Position numbers and translations under genes: made by a program. From Ureibacillus chungkukjangi (lineage in GTDB: Bacteria; Bacillota; Bacilli; Bacillales_A; Planococcaceae), in assembly GCF_003217295.1 (NCBI RefSeq), contig NZ_QJTJ01000001.1, positions 221,912-285,911 of the forward strand: a DNA stretch of 64,000 bases. The letters are read 5' to 3'. This document shows, in pieces, positions 49,501-58,325 of this stretch (position 1 is the stretch's first letter; each line of letters begins with the position of its first letter). The notes under the pieces are model-generated. The model was not told the origin of the DNA. It saw nothing but the letters and a program-made list of their open reading frames with translations, and did no database searches.

Positions 49501-49589
49501 GATTGTAAAAAAGGGATGAGCTCTTCCATACGAATTGTACTTTTTAATAAATCTGCACTTGTCCGTATTTGTGGATATACGACTGTCAA
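46506..49589 (-). CDS. dnaE: DNA polymerase III alpha subunit DnaE, degenerate PHP domain
   Basis: The lagging-strand/primer-extending replicative polymerase of Bacillota, working with PolC. It keeps the polymerase motifs ILTGPGRGSSASSLVAYCL and ERITLPDIDIDFVDTKR, the NASTHAAGVVLSP block and a C-terminal OB-fold (IKLVGMVESIRQIRTKKGE). The N-terminal PHP region lacks the metal-binding HLHVHS signature (VVYPQIRTSADLLKS instead). It ends after the OB-fold, giving 1027 residues against about 1115 in B. subtilis. I use the TTG at 49589, 8 bases after GGAGG; the ATG at 49604 would contain the ribosome site. It lies 22 bases after nrnA. Confidence 0.93.
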   Translation of the reverse strand: MTVVYPQIRTSADLLKSTIRMEELIPFLQSQKAIACAMVNTKLYGLLPFWYALKNAGIHPVVGLSIQVEFTDEVTLPILIYAKNNEGYQNLLKISSSISIREDEKIPWRWLVAYSQGCAAVISSDSEQWFNEDNLGYTQAVAKNFQSDFYFGIARSGGFISSIEQKAFHLSQSLNVRCIAISESLFLKREDHFAYKVARAIETGVKLSEEIHSNRENQYVPTVAEWQHWYQDQPYLLENSRQFMLGCQVDLKHDKHFMPKFPLQSGQTSEKLLTEQAIAGLKERLQSNTPPEEYLSRLQYELQVITSMGYADYFLIVADFMNFAKKSNILTGPGRGSSASSLVAYCLNITQVDPLKYGLLFERFLNPERITLPDIDIDFVDTKRQEVIQYVAAKYGKQHVAQIITFGTLSAKAVARDVARMFNFESETLSMISRLIPNKPGVTLQEAYNTSEAFRKWVEAEQIHTTWFHAAKKLEGLPRNASTHAAGVVLSPMSLVDVVPIEQGHDGIYLTQWPMQEVEQIGLLKMDFLGLRNLTILENIRHSIYYTHKQLIDFNQIPLNDEKTFQLLRQGDTAGIFQLESDGMKNALREIAPTEFLDIVAVNALYRPGPMEFIPVYARRKANREQVRMPHPILEKILKETYGVIVYQEQIMQIAHLFAGFTIGQADLLRRAVSKKKREVLEQQENAFVKGAVSQGYPEHIAKEVYELIVRFADYGFAKSHAVAYSFISYQMAYLKANYPANFYAALMTNAIGNQEKLFQLILEARNKGIEILGPSIRKSQRAFTVEQGKIRFSLSAIKGVPAPLLQKIVAIRKSKEQPFEDIFDLAVSLSAAHFTRKVIEPLIKSGALDDFGKDRATLLATIDAAEKHASLVRPNEDENDLFGSDSLIFGKPKYVETHEIPDKMKLQFEKEALGFYLSEHPVALERAKWSEVNATTKGILQVRPNSFIKLVGMVESIRQIRTKKGELMAFVQLQDEYGTTSATLFPQSYNEVIGWIKEDKIVYVEGVLEFRNGNSQIKVKTMKNSQ

Positions 49590-49610
49590 ACTACATCCCT
49601 CCATTATTAT

Positions 49611-50558
49611 TTATATTTTATATTGACGACAGATATCTTTTAAATCCTCAATAGCTCGTTCAACTTCTTCCCAAGAGTAAGCTGTTGCTCCTGATGCAAG
49701 AGGATGTCCACCGCCGTTATATTTCTTTGCAAGCTCGTTAATAATCGGGCCTTTAGAACGTAATCGGATACGAATTTGATCGCTTTCCTCTACAAAGAAC
49801 ACCCACGCACAAACACCTTTAATGTCGCTTAAGGATCCTACCAGTAACGATGTATCATTAGGGGTTACTTGGAATCTTTCTAAAACGTCTTTTGTTAGTT
49901 TGATATAACAAGCTCCGTTTTCATCGATTTTAAAATTCTCATAAATATAACCCTGCAAGTGCAATAGGTTTGCCTCTTTTTCATACATGCCATTAAATAC
50001 TTCCGTACGATCGAAATCGTATTTAATTAACTGTCCAGCAACCTCAAATGTTCTCAGTGATGCACTTGGATATAGGAAGCGTCCTGTATCACCAACGATT
50101 CCTGCAAATAAAAGACGTGCAGAAGCATCTGACAGTTGCCAATTTTTATATTCTTTACCTTCTATAAATAATTCATAAATCATTTCACTGCATGAGCTAG
50201 CATTAGTGTCTACCCATAGTAAATCACCGTATTGATCATCATTCGGATGATGATCAATTTTAATGAGGTACGCACCAGTATTATATCGACTATCATCAAT
50301 GCGTCCTGTATTTGCTGTATCTGTAACGATAACTAGACTTTCCGTAAAAACGTCATCACTAATAGTTTCAGGAGTTTCTAAAAAAGTAAGTGAGGGATCA
50401 TGCTCACCAATTGCATAGATTGTTTTGTTTGGATAGTTAGCTTCTAATAATCGCTTTAGACCGAATTGAGACCCATATGCATCCGGGTCTGGACGAACAT
50501 GTCTATGGATGATTATTGTATCATATTGCTCAATTTTGTCGATGATTTGTCGTTTCAA
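49611..50558 (-). CDS. nrnA: NrnA, oligoribonuclease and pAp phosphatase
   Basis: A 315-residue DHH/DHHA1 phosphoesterase. It degrades short RNA oligonucleotides from the 5' side and dephosphorylates 3',5'-pAp. Motifs are RHVRPDPDAYGSQFGLK (DHH motif I), IVTDTANTGRID, KIDHHPNDDQYGD (DHH) and the DHHA1 loop YNGGGHPLASGATAYSW. It precedes dnaE, with the same order as ytqI-dnaE in B. subtilis. Confidence 0.95.
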   Translation of the reverse strand: MKRQIIDKIEQYDTIIIHRHVRPDPDAYGSQFGLKRLLEANYPNKTIYAIGEHDPSLTFLETPETISDDVFTESLVIVTDTANTGRIDDSRYNTGAYLIKIDHHPNDDQYGDLLWVDTNASSCSEMIYELFIEGKEYKNWQLSDASARLLFAGIVGDTGRFLYPSASLRTFEVAGQLIKYDFDRTEVFNGMYEKEANLLHLQGYIYENFKIDENGACYIKLTKDVLERFQVTPNDTSLLVGSLSDIKGVCAWVFFVEESDQIRIRLRSKGPIINELAKKYNGGGHPLASGATAYSWEEVERAIEDLKDICRQYKI

Positions 50559-50680
50559 AAGGAATTCCCCCTGTTATCTCTATTTTCCGTTTTATGTGTT
50601 AGCTTTTTTGGATAAAAATCGTTACAATAATGTAAGCACTTTCTACATACATGAAATTATACACCATTTGGAGGTAAAAA

Positions 50681-50986
50681 ATGGCAAACTTAGTTTTCGT
50701 ATTTTTCATTGTCATATCATTTGTAGCTTATTTTTACTATAAAACAAAGGATTTCCGCTCGACACTACCTATTCGAAAAAAATGGTATAAAGCAAAAGCT
50801 GGTCTTGCATTAGGCATTTTTGTGATTGTATTTGGAATCAATACATGTATCGTTTACCCATCACTTGTCGGCTTTTTGATTGCGGCAGTGTTTATTCTTA
50901 TAGGGGCTGTAAAAGCCTATTCTAGCTATAAACGAGTACGACATGAAGGTCAATATGTTAAAGAAGAGTATGAGTTAAATAAATAA
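50681..50986 (+). CDS. ytpI: YtpI-like membrane protein
   Basis: A 101-residue protein with three hydrophobic helices (about 1-20, 38-58, 62-80) and a charged C-terminus (RVRHEGQYVKEEYELNK). It resembles the B. subtilis YtpI family, which is found next to nrnA and dnaE as here. The function is unknown. The start has GGAGG 8 bases upstream. It ends at a strong terminator converging on ytoI. Confidence 0.85.
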   Translation: MANLVFVFFIVISFVAYFYYKTKDFRSTLPIRKKWYKAKAGLALGIFVIVFGINTCIVYPSLVGFLIAAVFILIGAVKAYSSYKRVRHEGQYVKEEYELNK

Positions 50987-51004
50987 CTTCATTTAACGAC
51001 TAAG

Positions 51005-51041
51005 CAATATACAAGTAATCCTTGTATATTGCTTTTTTTCA
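51005..51041 (+). terminator. Terminator between ytpI and the convergent ytoI
   Basis: AGCAATATACAAG / CTTGTATATTGCT around a five-base loop followed by TTTTTT. Confidence 0.9.
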
Positions 51042-51045
51042 TTAT

Positions 51046-52371
51046 TTAACGTTCTAATAATTGGAACATCATCATCGCTTTTCCTACGAGCACTGATTCA
51101 TTAAATACATCAAAATCCATTTTTACGAATTTGCGACTCATATCCAGAATGTGAGGTACAACCGTTAAAACACTTTCCATTTGAATTGGCTTAATAAAGT
51201 AAATTGTCATGTTTTCAGCTACTGCATCGCCACGTTTTCTACGTTTTAATGCAAATGAGCCCACTTCTGCCAGTAATGTTGTAAAGGCACCATAAGAAAT
51301 TGCCCCATATTGATTGGTCATTTGCGGCGTTACCGTAAACTCAACCACAACATCCTCTTCACCCATAACTTTCATTTCACTTTTTACTAAATCGTCGATA
51401 GTTTCACCATGCTGCGGCTGTCTTTGTGCATGCTGGAGGGCTTTTAGTACATCTTGACGGCTAATAATACCTTGAAGGACACCATCAACATTCACTATTG
51501 GCAACAAATCGATTCCTTCCCAGATCATACGGTGACCTGCAGAAGCTACACTTGTTTTCATAGATCCTGAGATTGGATTTTTAGTCATAACCTTATCGAC
51601 TGTCTCACTATCATCTTTTCCAATAACGTCTTTTACAGAGATCATACCTACTAGCTTATTTGTAGCAGTCACTATTGGAAAGGCACCATGCGATGTCTGT
51701 AAATTCAGCTTATGGAAATCTGCAATTGTTTCAGTTGTTTTTAAAGAATACGTTTCTTCAATCGGAACATAGATATCCTCAATTAATAAGATATCTTTTT
51801 TGATTAATTGGTCGTAGATTGCACGGTTGATCATAGTAGCTACGGTGAAGGAATCGTAGCTAGAAGAAATGATTGGCAATTCTAATTCATCAGCTAATTG
51901 TTTGTTTTCTTCAGTTGTATCAAAGCCACCAGTAATTAGTACTGCAGCCCCTGCTTTTAAGGCATTCTCATGTGCTTTAAAACGGTTTCCTACAATTAAC
52001 AGGCTACCTGCATCTGTATAACGCATCATGTCCTCTAATTGCATAGCTCCTATAACAAACTTTCCTAAGGTTTTATGCAAGCCATCTCGTCCACCTAGTA
52101 CTTGTCCGTCTACTATGTTAACAATCTCCGCAAAAGTTAATCGTTCGATATTCTCTTTTTTCTTTTTCTCAATTCGAATTGTTCCAACGCGTTCAATGGA
52201 ACTAACTAGACGACGGTTTTCAGCTTCTTTTATAGCTCGGTATGCAGTCCCTTCACTTACATGCATTTCCTTCGCTATTTGTCGTACTGAAATCTTATCG
52301 CCTACAGGTAGAGATTCTATATATTGTAAAATCTTCTCATGTTTTGTTGACACTCTATCACCTATTCCCAT
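51046..52371 (-). CDS. ytoI: YtoI-like regulator: HTH, DRTGG, two CBS domains and hot-dog domain
   Basis: A 441-residue protein with four parts: an HTH about 10-60 (ISVRQIAKEMHVSEGTAYRAIKEAENRRLV), a DRTGG-like domain about 75-185, two CBS repeats about 190-310 (HGAFPIVTATNKLVGMISVKDVIG; LLPIVNVDGVLQGIISRQDVLK), and a hot-dog (thioesterase-like) domain about 330-441. CBS pairs bind adenosyl nucleotides, so it may link nucleotide level to transcription. B. subtilis YtoI has the same architecture and neighbourhood. The start at 52371 has AGGA 7 bases upstream; a GTG six codons later with AGGTG is an alternative. Confidence 0.9.
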   Translation of the reverse strand: MGIGDRVSTKHEKILQYIESLPVGDKISVRQIAKEMHVSEGTAYRAIKEAENRRLVSSIERVGTIRIEKKKKENIERLTFAEIVNIVDGQVLGGRDGLHKTLGKFVIGAMQLEDMMRYTDAGSLLIVGNRFKAHENALKAGAAVLITGGFDTTEENKQLADELELPIISSSYDSFTVATMINRAIYDQLIKKDILLIEDIYVPIEETYSLKTTETIADFHKLNLQTSHGAFPIVTATNKLVGMISVKDVIGKDDSETVDKVMTKNPISGSMKTSVASAGHRMIWEGIDLLPIVNVDGVLQGIISRQDVLKALQHAQRQPQHGETIDDLVKSEMKVMGEEDVVVEFTVTPQMTNQYGAISYGAFTTLLAEVGSFALKRRKRGDAVAENMTIYFIKPIQMESVLTVVPHILDMSRKFVKMDFDVFNESVLVGKAMMMFQLLER

Positions 52372-52412
52372 CTATCTTTCCTGATATAAGTGTAACATAT
52401 TTTAATTTATGT

Positions 52413-52489
52413 ATAAAAAAAGAAAGTAGCGTAAAATTTTGCTGTTTGAAGAATGTTTTTCAAACGTTCAAATTTACACCACTTTCTAG
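52413..52489 (-). terminator. Terminator downstream of ytkL
   Basis: Long minus-strand stem AGAAAGTGGTGTAAA / TTTACGCTACTTTCT with a second small hairpin (GTTTGAA/TTCAAAC) inside, followed by a T run. Confidence 0.7.
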
Positions 52490-52497
52490 TTATTTAA

Positions 52498-53175
52498 TTA
52501 GAATTTAACTTCTTCGCCTGCATTTAAAATTTGCACTTTACTATCCTTTACAAGCTCAGCGAAGACTGTTGGATCCTGTTTAATAACAGGGAAAGTATTG
52601 TAATGGATTGGTACAACTGATTTAGGCTTCAGCAGCTCTACCGCATATGCTGCATCCTCCGGTCCCATAGTAAAGTTATCACCAATTGGTAAGAAGGCTA
52701 CATCGATTGAATTTCTATCACCGATAAGCTTCATATCTCCAAATAAGGCTGTGTCACCTGCATGGTACAGCGTTACTCCTTCTGCGTAGAAGAGAATCCC
52801 ACCTGGGTTGCCTGCATTAACAACTTCTGATTCTGTTTCATAAACAGAGCCATGGTATGCAAGAGTATATTTCACTTTCCCAAAAGGAAATTCATAGGCT
52901 CCACCGATACCCATCGGATGTACATTTAACCCTTGCTTTCCTAGATACACTGCTAATTCATTTGGAGCGACAACAAGAGTATTATTTGCTTTTGCCAGTT
53001 CAATCGTATCCCCCACATGATCATTGTGACCATGAGTTAAAAGAATAACATCCGGTTTTTCTTCTTCTACTTTTAAATCAGTTAGACCATTCCCATTTAT
53101 GAAAGGATCTATCAAAATCGTTGTACCGTTCGTTTTAATTTTTACAATTGAATGTCCATGATATGAGACTTGCAT
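52498..53175 (-). CDS. ytkL: Metal-dependent hydrolase, UPF0173 (YtkL)
   Basis: A 225-residue metallo-beta-lactamase fold hydrolase. The metal motif HGHNDHVGD is at about residues 50-58, followed by [11 protein letters not shown] and [13 protein letters not shown]. The family is conserved in Bacillales but the substrate is unknown. The start is the second of two adjacent ATGs, 7 bases after AGGAGG. It lies between ytoI and the Xaa-Pro peptidase. Confidence 0.92.
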   Translation of the reverse strand: MQVSYHGHSIVKIKTNGTTILIDPFINGNGLTDLKVEEEKPDVILLTHGHNDHVGDTIELAKANNTLVVAPNELAVYLGKQGLNVHPMGIGGAYEFPFGKVKYTLAYHGSVYETESEVVNAGNPGGILFYAEGVTLYHAGDTALFGDMKLIGDRNSIDVAFLPIGDNFTMGPEDAAYAVELLKPKSVVPIHYNTFPVIKQDPTVFAELVKDSKVQILNAGEEVKF

Positions 53176-53409
53176 CATTTCTCCTCCTTCAAATTGTCTT
53201 CAACTAATCTTGATTCGAAATTAAATCGTTTTTTTCCTTCTTTTGCTATACTATAGACAGCGATACTAGCATTCAGTTACTATTTTCAATTCACTGAACT
53301 AGTTGGGCATATATGCTATAAAACTGCATGACAAGATATATACAAAATATTACTGTATAAAACGATGCACATGCAATTATATGACTCAAGAAAATTAGGA
53401 GGACTCTTT

Positions 53410-54498
53410 ATGAGTAAATTACAACAGCTACAAACTTATTTAAAAGAAAATCAAATTGATGCTGCTTTTATCACAACACCAGACAATGTTTTCTATTTTT
53501 CAAATTTCAAAAGCAATCCACATGAACGATTATTAGGTGTTATGGTATTCCAGGAGGCAGAGCCCTTCTTAGTTTGTCCAAAAATGGAAGTTCCGGATGC
53601 TGTAAACGCAGGCTGGAGTCAAGAAATCATCGGCCACTTAGATACTGATAACCCATGGAATTTAATTGCTGATGCAATCCAATCACGTGGTATTAAGGTA
53701 GCAACGTTAGCAATTGAAAAATCACACTTAACTGTTGAGCGATTAGAGAGTTTACAAAAAATTTATGTGCAAGCAAACTTTGTACGACTTGATGACAAAA
53801 TCAATGAAATGCGTGTTATTAAGGATGAAATTGAGATTGAGAAAATGCGAGAAGCTGCAAGACTTGCTGATTATGCTATCGAGGTAGGCTGCAAGGAAAT
53901 TGCAGAAGGCAAAACAGAGATGGAAATCTTAACTGCTGTCGAAAATGCCATTCAGGCTAAGGGTTGTAAAATGTCCTTCGAAACAATGGTCCTTTCTGGT
54001 CCAAAAACAGCTTCTCCTCATGGGACACCCGGAGATCGTAAAATTCAAAAGGGCGATATGATCTTATTTGACCTAGGTGTTATTTACGATGGTTACTGCT
54101 CAGATATTACACGTACCGTAGCATTCGGTGAAGTAACTGAAGCACAAAAAGAAATATATAATACTGTGCGTCAAGCTAATGAAAATGCCATTGCTGCTGT
54201 TAAACCAGGTGTTCGTGCAATGGATTTAGACAAAATTGCTCGAGATACAATTACTGAGGCAGGCTACGGCGAATATTTCACTCATCGTTTAGGTCATGGT
54301 CTTGGGATTTCTGTTCATGAGTTCCCTTCTGTAACAGGCACAAATGATATGGAGCTTAAAGAAGGTATGGTTTTTACTATCGAACCAGGAGTTTACAAAG
54401 CAGATGTTACTGGCGTACGCGTCGAGGATGATGTGGTTGTAACAGCTGATGGAGTAGAGGTTTTAACTAAGTTCACAAAAGAATTAATCATTCTATAA
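53410..54498 (+). CDS. pepQ: M24-family Xaa-Pro peptidase
   Basis: A 362-residue metallopeptidase. N-terminal creatinase-like domain (about 1-130) and C-terminal pita-bread catalytic domain with the five ligands visible: D in DLGVIYDGYCSDITRT (two Asp), H in HRLGHGLGISVHEFP, E in FTIEPGVY and E in GVRVEDDVV. It hydrolyses Xaa-Pro dipeptides or similar N-terminal bonds. The ATG at 53410 follows AGGAGGACTCTTT; an upstream ATG at 53365 adds unrelated residues. The symbol is by similarity to Xaa-Pro dipeptidases. Confidence 0.92.
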   Translation: MSKLQQLQTYLKENQIDAAFITTPDNVFYFSNFKSNPHERLLGVMVFQEAEPFLVCPKMEVPDAVNAGWSQEIIGHLDTDNPWNLIADAIQSRGIKVATLAIEKSHLTVERLESLQKIYVQANFVRLDDKINEMRVIKDEIEIEKMREAARLADYAIEVGCKEIAEGKTEMEILTAVENAIQAKGCKMSFETMVLSGPKTASPHGTPGDRKIQKGDMILFDLGVIYDGYCSDITRTVAFGEVTEAQKEIYNTVRQANENAIAAVKPGVRAMDLDKIARDTITEAGYGEYFTHRLGHGLGISVHEFPSVTGTNDMELKEGMVFTIEPGVYKADVTGVRVEDDVVVTADGVEVLTKFTKELIIL

Positions 54499-54499
54499 G

Positions 54500-54545
54500 T
54501 AAAAATGGTGGTGTGAATTTTTATTCACGCCACCATTTTTTTATT
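54500..54545. terminator. Bidirectional terminator between pepQ and ald
   Basis: AAAATGGTGG-GTGAAT / ATTCACGCCACCATTTTT, strong stem with A and T runs on both sides. Confidence 0.9.
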
Positions 54546-54547
54546 TT

Positions 54548-55660
54548 TTATAAAAGTGAATCAACAGGTACGTATTCGCGACCTTGGTCTTCAGCAACCG
54601 CTTTATAAACCACGTAACCATCTAATGTATTAATACCTTTTCTTAACGCTTCATTTTCAATACAAGCTTGTTTATAGCCCTTATTAGCAATTTGTAATGC
54701 ATAAGGAACTGTATTGTTCGTTAAAGCAATTGTTGCTGTACGTGGAACTGCACCTGGCATGTTAGCTACAGCATAGTGTACAACACCATGTTTAATATAA
54801 GTAGGATCATCATGTGTTGTCACTCGGTCAGTTGTCTCGAAGCTTCCGCCTTGGTCGATAGCGATATCAACAATAACAGAGCCTGGACGCATTGATTTCA
54901 CCATTTCTTCTGTTACAAGCTTTGGTGCTTTTGCTCCTGGAATTAACACTGAACCGATTACTAAATCTGAATCCATGACTGATTCAGCAATATTATAAGG
55001 GTTTGAGATTAATGTTTGAACAGAAGATCCAAAGATATCCTCTAATTGGCGCAGGCGCTCAGGATTTAAGTCTAAAATTGTTACCTCTGCTCCCATACCA
55101 ACTGCGATACGAGCTGCATTTGTACCAGCCATACCACCACCAACAATTGTTACTTTCCCGCGTGGGACACCAGAAACTCCGCCTAGTAGAATCCCTTTTC
55201 CACCATTCATTTTTTCTAGATATTGCGCACCAATTTGGACAGACATTTTACCAGCTACTTCACTCATCGGAGTAAGTAATGGTAGAGAACGGTTTGGAAG
55301 CTGTACAGTTTCATAAGCAATTCCAACTACTTTGTTATCTAGCAGACTTTGCGTTAGTTCTAGTTCTGGAGCTAAATGTAAATACGTAAATAATACTAAG
55401 CCCTCATGGAAGTATTGATATTCACCTGAAATTGGCTCTTTAACCTTCATTACCATTTCTTGTGCCCAAGCTTCTTTTGCTGTGTCAACAATTGTTGCAC
55501 CAGCAGCTACATAATCCTCATCAGAAAATGAAGACCCTATGCCCGCGCCAGTTTCAATAAATACTTCATGACCAGCACTTGTTAATGTAACTACTCCAGC
55601 AGGTGTCATTGCTACACGATTTTCATTGTTTTTTATTTCCTTAGGTACTCCGATTTTCAT
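54548..55660 (-). CDS. ald: Alanine dehydrogenase
   Basis: Interconverts alanine and pyruvate with NAD and ammonia. The 370-residue protein has [23 protein letters not shown] at the start, [13 protein letters not shown] (substrate lysine region), [14 protein letters not shown] and the NAD fold [25 protein letters not shown]. It is important in alanine use and in spore metabolism in Bacillus. It is monocistronic with its own promoter. Confidence 0.97.
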   Translation of the reverse strand: MKIGVPKEIKNNENRVAMTPAGVVTLTSAGHEVFIETGAGIGSSFSDEDYVAAGATIVDTAKEAWAQEMVMKVKEPISGEYQYFHEGLVLFTYLHLAPELELTQSLLDNKVVGIAYETVQLPNRSLPLLTPMSEVAGKMSVQIGAQYLEKMNGGKGILLGGVSGVPRGKVTIVGGGMAGTNAARIAVGMGAEVTILDLNPERLRQLEDIFGSSVQTLISNPYNIAESVMDSDLVIGSVLIPGAKAPKLVTEEMVKSMRPGSVIVDIAIDQGGSFETTDRVTTHDDPTYIKHGVVHYAVANMPGAVPRTATIALTNNTVPYALQIANKGYKQACIENEALRKGINTLDGYVVYKAVAEDQGREYVPVDSLL

Positions 55661-55699
55661 AGCTGATTTCTCTCCCTGTTGTAGAATTTTATGTATCCA

Positions 55700-55728
55700 T
55701 TAATATGAATTCAAATCCATAATAACAA
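55700..55728 (-). promoter_or_regulatory. Probable sigmaA promoter of ald
   Basis: Minus-strand TTGTTA and TATTAA with a 17-base spacer, 40 bases before the ald start. Confidence 0.5.
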
Positions 55729-55927
55729 TAATTTCCCCATATTGTAAGATACTAATTTCATGTTCGTTAAAATTATTATCAAAATTATAAAAAAATAGGA
55801 CATTTAAGAAGATTCGACGTAAAAATGAGTCTATACCTACTAAAAATAGGATTATTCTAAGAACAGAATCTAACAGCAATTTGCAACATGTTTAAATTGA
55901 CAAAACTGTGGATAAATTTAGTAATAA

Positions 55928-55942
55928 CTGTGAACGTTTTCA
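55928..55942 (+). promoter_or_regulatory. cre-like site upstream of uspA
   Basis: CTGTGAACGTTTTCA matches 13 of 15 positions of the CcpA consensus. It is 75 bases upstream of the uspA gene, about 40 bases before a TATAAT at 55983-55988. The remainder of the gap 55661-56016 shows nothing else clear. Confidence 0.4.
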
Positions 55943-56016
55943 TTTCAGTCCCAGACTCAATATCTTTTCCTGTCTTATTTGATATAATAAGACTATAGAA
56001 AAAGGAGGAATTTTTT

Positions 56017-56466
56017 ATGACTCAATATAAAAGTATCGTAGTGGCAGTAGATGGTTCTAAAGAAGCTGAATTCGCCTTCGAAAAATCAATTGAAATCGCA
56101 AAACGTAATCCTGAATCAACACTTAATTTAGTAAACGTGATTGATACTCGCTCCTTTGCAGCAATTGAAGCTTATGACAGATCAATTGCTGAACGTGCAC
56201 AAAGCTTCTCAGAAGAATTATTAAATGGCTATAAAAAGCAAGCTGAAGAAGCAGGCCTTACAAGTGTAAACACAATTATCGAATATGGTTCTCCTAAAAC
56301 AATTATTACGAAGGAGCTTTCTAATACTGTTGAAGCTGATTTAATCATCTGTGGCGCAACTGGATTAAGCACTGTCGAACGTTTCCTTATTGGATCTGTG
56401 TCGGAAGCAATCGTTCGCTCTTCAAAATGCGATGTATTAGTAGTTAGAACTCCTGAATCAATCTAA
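56017..56466 (+). CDS. Universal stress protein UspA family
   Basis: A 149-residue single-domain Usp protein (KSIVVAVDGSKEAEFAFEKSIEIAK start; the ATP-binding G-2x-G-9x-G/S motif GATGLSTVERFLIGSVSEAIV). Such proteins bind ATP and help survival under stress. AAAGGAGG lies before the ATG. Its promoter has a TATAAT at 55983-55988 and a cre-like site upstream. It is monocistronic. Confidence 0.94.
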   Translation: MTQYKSIVVAVDGSKEAEFAFEKSIEIAKRNPESTLNLVNVIDTRSFAAIEAYDRSIAERAQSFSEELLNGYKKQAEEAGLTSVNTIIEYGSPKTIITKELSNTVEADLIICGATGLSTVERFLIGSVSEAIVRSSKCDVLVVRTPESI

Positions 56467-56481
56467 TACCAATAATAGATT

Positions 56482-56526
56482 AGCCCTTCTACACAATTCT
56501 TAATCTGTAGAAGGGATTTTTTTATT
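56482..56526 (+). terminator. Terminator of the uspA gene
   Basis: CCCTTCTACA / TGTAGAAGGG hairpin followed by ATTTTTTT. Confidence 0.85.
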
Positions 56527-56586
56527 GAATTCATTCTATTTTATGTGTAAATTTCGAATAGTTTTAGGGTGACTACCCTTTCTAAA

Positions 56587-56633
56587 ATTAAAAAGGCATC
56601 CGAGTATAATAGTTTTATACACCCGGATACCTA
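56587..56633 (-). terminator. Terminator downstream of ytxK
   Basis: Minus-strand AGGTATCCGGGTGTATAA / TTATACTCGGATGCCT with a five-base loop, then TTTTT. Confidence 0.85.
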
Positions 56634-56641
56634 TTGATTAT

Positions 56642-57571
56642 TTATTTACTTTCTTTCCACATTTGAACCTTTTCAAAGAACATGGCTAAAGCTTCTTTAT
56701 TTGACATGTTTGGCACTTTCGCAAGTAATACTTCACGTGGGGCTCTTTCGGACTTCGTTTGCTTTTGTAAAATCAAGATGCTTTTTTCGTGTGCTTTTGC
56801 TGAAAACAAATTCTCTGGAAGCTGAATAACGGCCTGAATCCAAGTTGTTTTTTTCAAATATTTATGTAAATCCTTTGACTGCTCAGATTCAAACATATTT
56901 GCCGGAATTAAGAAAAATAAGTACCCACCCTCTTTTGTATGCTTAATCGATTGCTCGATAAATAGGTGGTGAGCATAGCTCATTCCTTCATGGGCGCAAA
57001 GCTCATATTCTAGTGCAACTTCTTCATTTGGGTAATATCCAACCGGTAAATCACAAATTACAGCATCTACCGGGTCTACCAGCATTTTTTGTAATGCATC
57101 CTGATGGTATAACACAATCGGCTGTTCAGTTAGCTCTGCACTATCAGCTGCTAAACGAATAAGTAATTCATCTACTTCAATACCTGTAGCAGACGTTTTC
57201 CCATCAAATAAATTCATCACCGTAAGTAGTAAATTTCCCGTTCCTACAGCTGGGTCAAGTAAAGAGATTGGACCTGTTTTTAACTGTTCCTCGAAAAACT
57301 GCTCTACAAAATAACCAACTAACAATCCAAGTGTATCTGGTGTCATTTGATGATTTGGCTGAGAGGTTTTACGCATCCCCTTCAATATTGCAATTTGAAT
57401 CGCTTTGCGGATATCATCCTTTGTAGAATCCTGGAAGAGTGGCTGTTCTTTTTCGTCCAGAACATCCTCAAGGGCTTGTAATACACCATCTAAAAAAGAG
57501 ATGCCTTCAGCTTTTTCATATTTTTCTGCTTTTTCATTTAGTAATGAAAATATCTGTTCAAATTTTTCCAT
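56642..57571 (-). CDS. ytxK: YtxK-like class I SAM-dependent methyltransferase
   Basis: A 309-residue protein with the adenine-specific methyltransferase-like fold: SAM-binding SLLDPAVGTGNLLLTVMNLF and the catalytic-motif position CDLPVGYYP, where DNA methyltransferases have NPPY. B. subtilis YtxK has the same DLPVGYY form and lies beside tpx. No specificity domain or restriction partner is present, so it is not an R-M enzyme. The target is unknown. Confidence 0.9.
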   Translation of the reverse strand: MEKFEQIFSLLNEKAEKYEKAEGISFLDGVLQALEDVLDEKEQPLFQDSTKDDIRKAIQIAILKGMRKTSQPNHQMTPDTLGLLVGYFVEQFFEEQLKTGPISLLDPAVGTGNLLLTVMNLFDGKTSATGIEVDELLIRLAADSAELTEQPIVLYHQDALQKMLVDPVDAVICDLPVGYYPNEEVALEYELCAHEGMSYAHHLFIEQSIKHTKEGGYLFFLIPANMFESEQSKDLHKYLKKTTWIQAVIQLPENLFSAKAHEKSILILQKQTKSERAPREVLLAKVPNMSNKEALAMFFEKVQMWKESK

Positions 57572-57686
57572 AAAAAAACTCCTTTTGAAATGAACAACCC
57601 ACTCCAGATCTTCCTCCGAGTGGGTGTCATCTAAGCATTCCTATATAATAGACAATCTTAGTCTACCATTTATCTATTAGATAAAC

Positions 57687-58190
57687 TTAAATTAATGCTT
57701 TTACAGCTTCGATTGCTGCTTCATAATTTGGGTGGCTAGTACCTTCTGATACATACTCAGCATATGTTACAGTACCTTCTGAATCGATTACAAATACTGA
57801 ACGAGCAAGTAAACGTAGCTCCTCCATGTAAACTCCGTATGCTTTACCAAAAGATAAATCCTTGTGGTCAGAAACAGTCTGAGCACCCTCAAGACCAGCA
57901 GCTGCACACCAACGTTTTTGAGCAAATGGTAGATCAACTGAAACAGTATAGAACGCTACACCGTCTCCTAAAGCTACTACTTCCTCATTGAAACGGCGAG
58001 TTTGTGCATCACAAACGCCTGTATCTAATGATGGTACAACACTAATAAGACGTACTTTTCCTTCAGAATCCTTTAATGTTACTGGTGATAAATCGTTAGC
58101 TAATACTGTAAAATCAGGTGCTTTCTCCCCAACCTTTACTTCGTTTCCAATTAATGTTACTGGGTTATTTTTAAATGTTACTTGTGCCAA
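57687..58190 (-). CDS. tpx: Thiol peroxidase
   Basis: A 167-residue atypical 2-Cys peroxiredoxin that reduces hydroperoxides using thioredoxin. The peroxidatic cysteine is C60 in [19 protein letters not shown], and the resolving cysteine is C94 in [11 protein letters not shown]. It lies upstream of ytxK, with an inverted repeat (ACCCACTC/GAGTGGGT, about 57597-57626) in the gap. Confidence 0.97.
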   Translation of the reverse strand: MAQVTFKNNPVTLIGNEVKVGEKAPDFTVLANDLSPVTLKDSEGKVRLISVVPSLDTGVCDAQTRRFNEEVVALGDGVAFYTVSVDLPFAQKRWCAAAGLEGAQTVSDHKDLSFGKAYGVYMEELRLLARSVFVIDSEGTVTYAEYVSEGTSHPNYEAAIEAVKALI

Positions 58191-58282
58191 TTTGGAACCC
58201 TCCTTTATATTACGTTAATAATCTTACTAAAGATAATTCCATCTTTGCAAATAACTTACCTTACATATTTTTACGGTTAATA

Positions 58283-58314
58283 TAAAAAGAGCGAAGAACC
58301 ACTCTTCGCTCCCT
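58283..58314 (-). terminator. Terminator downstream of the RDD gene
   Basis: Minus-strand GAGCGAAGA / TCTTCGCTC hairpin followed by TTTTTAT. Confidence 0.85.
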
Positions 58315-58325
58315 CTAATATTTCC

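Noticed and set aside
56642..57571. Restriction-modification methyltransferase
   Set aside because: The catalytic motif is DLPVGYY, not NPPY, there is no target-recognition or nuclease partner, and synteny fits YtxK.
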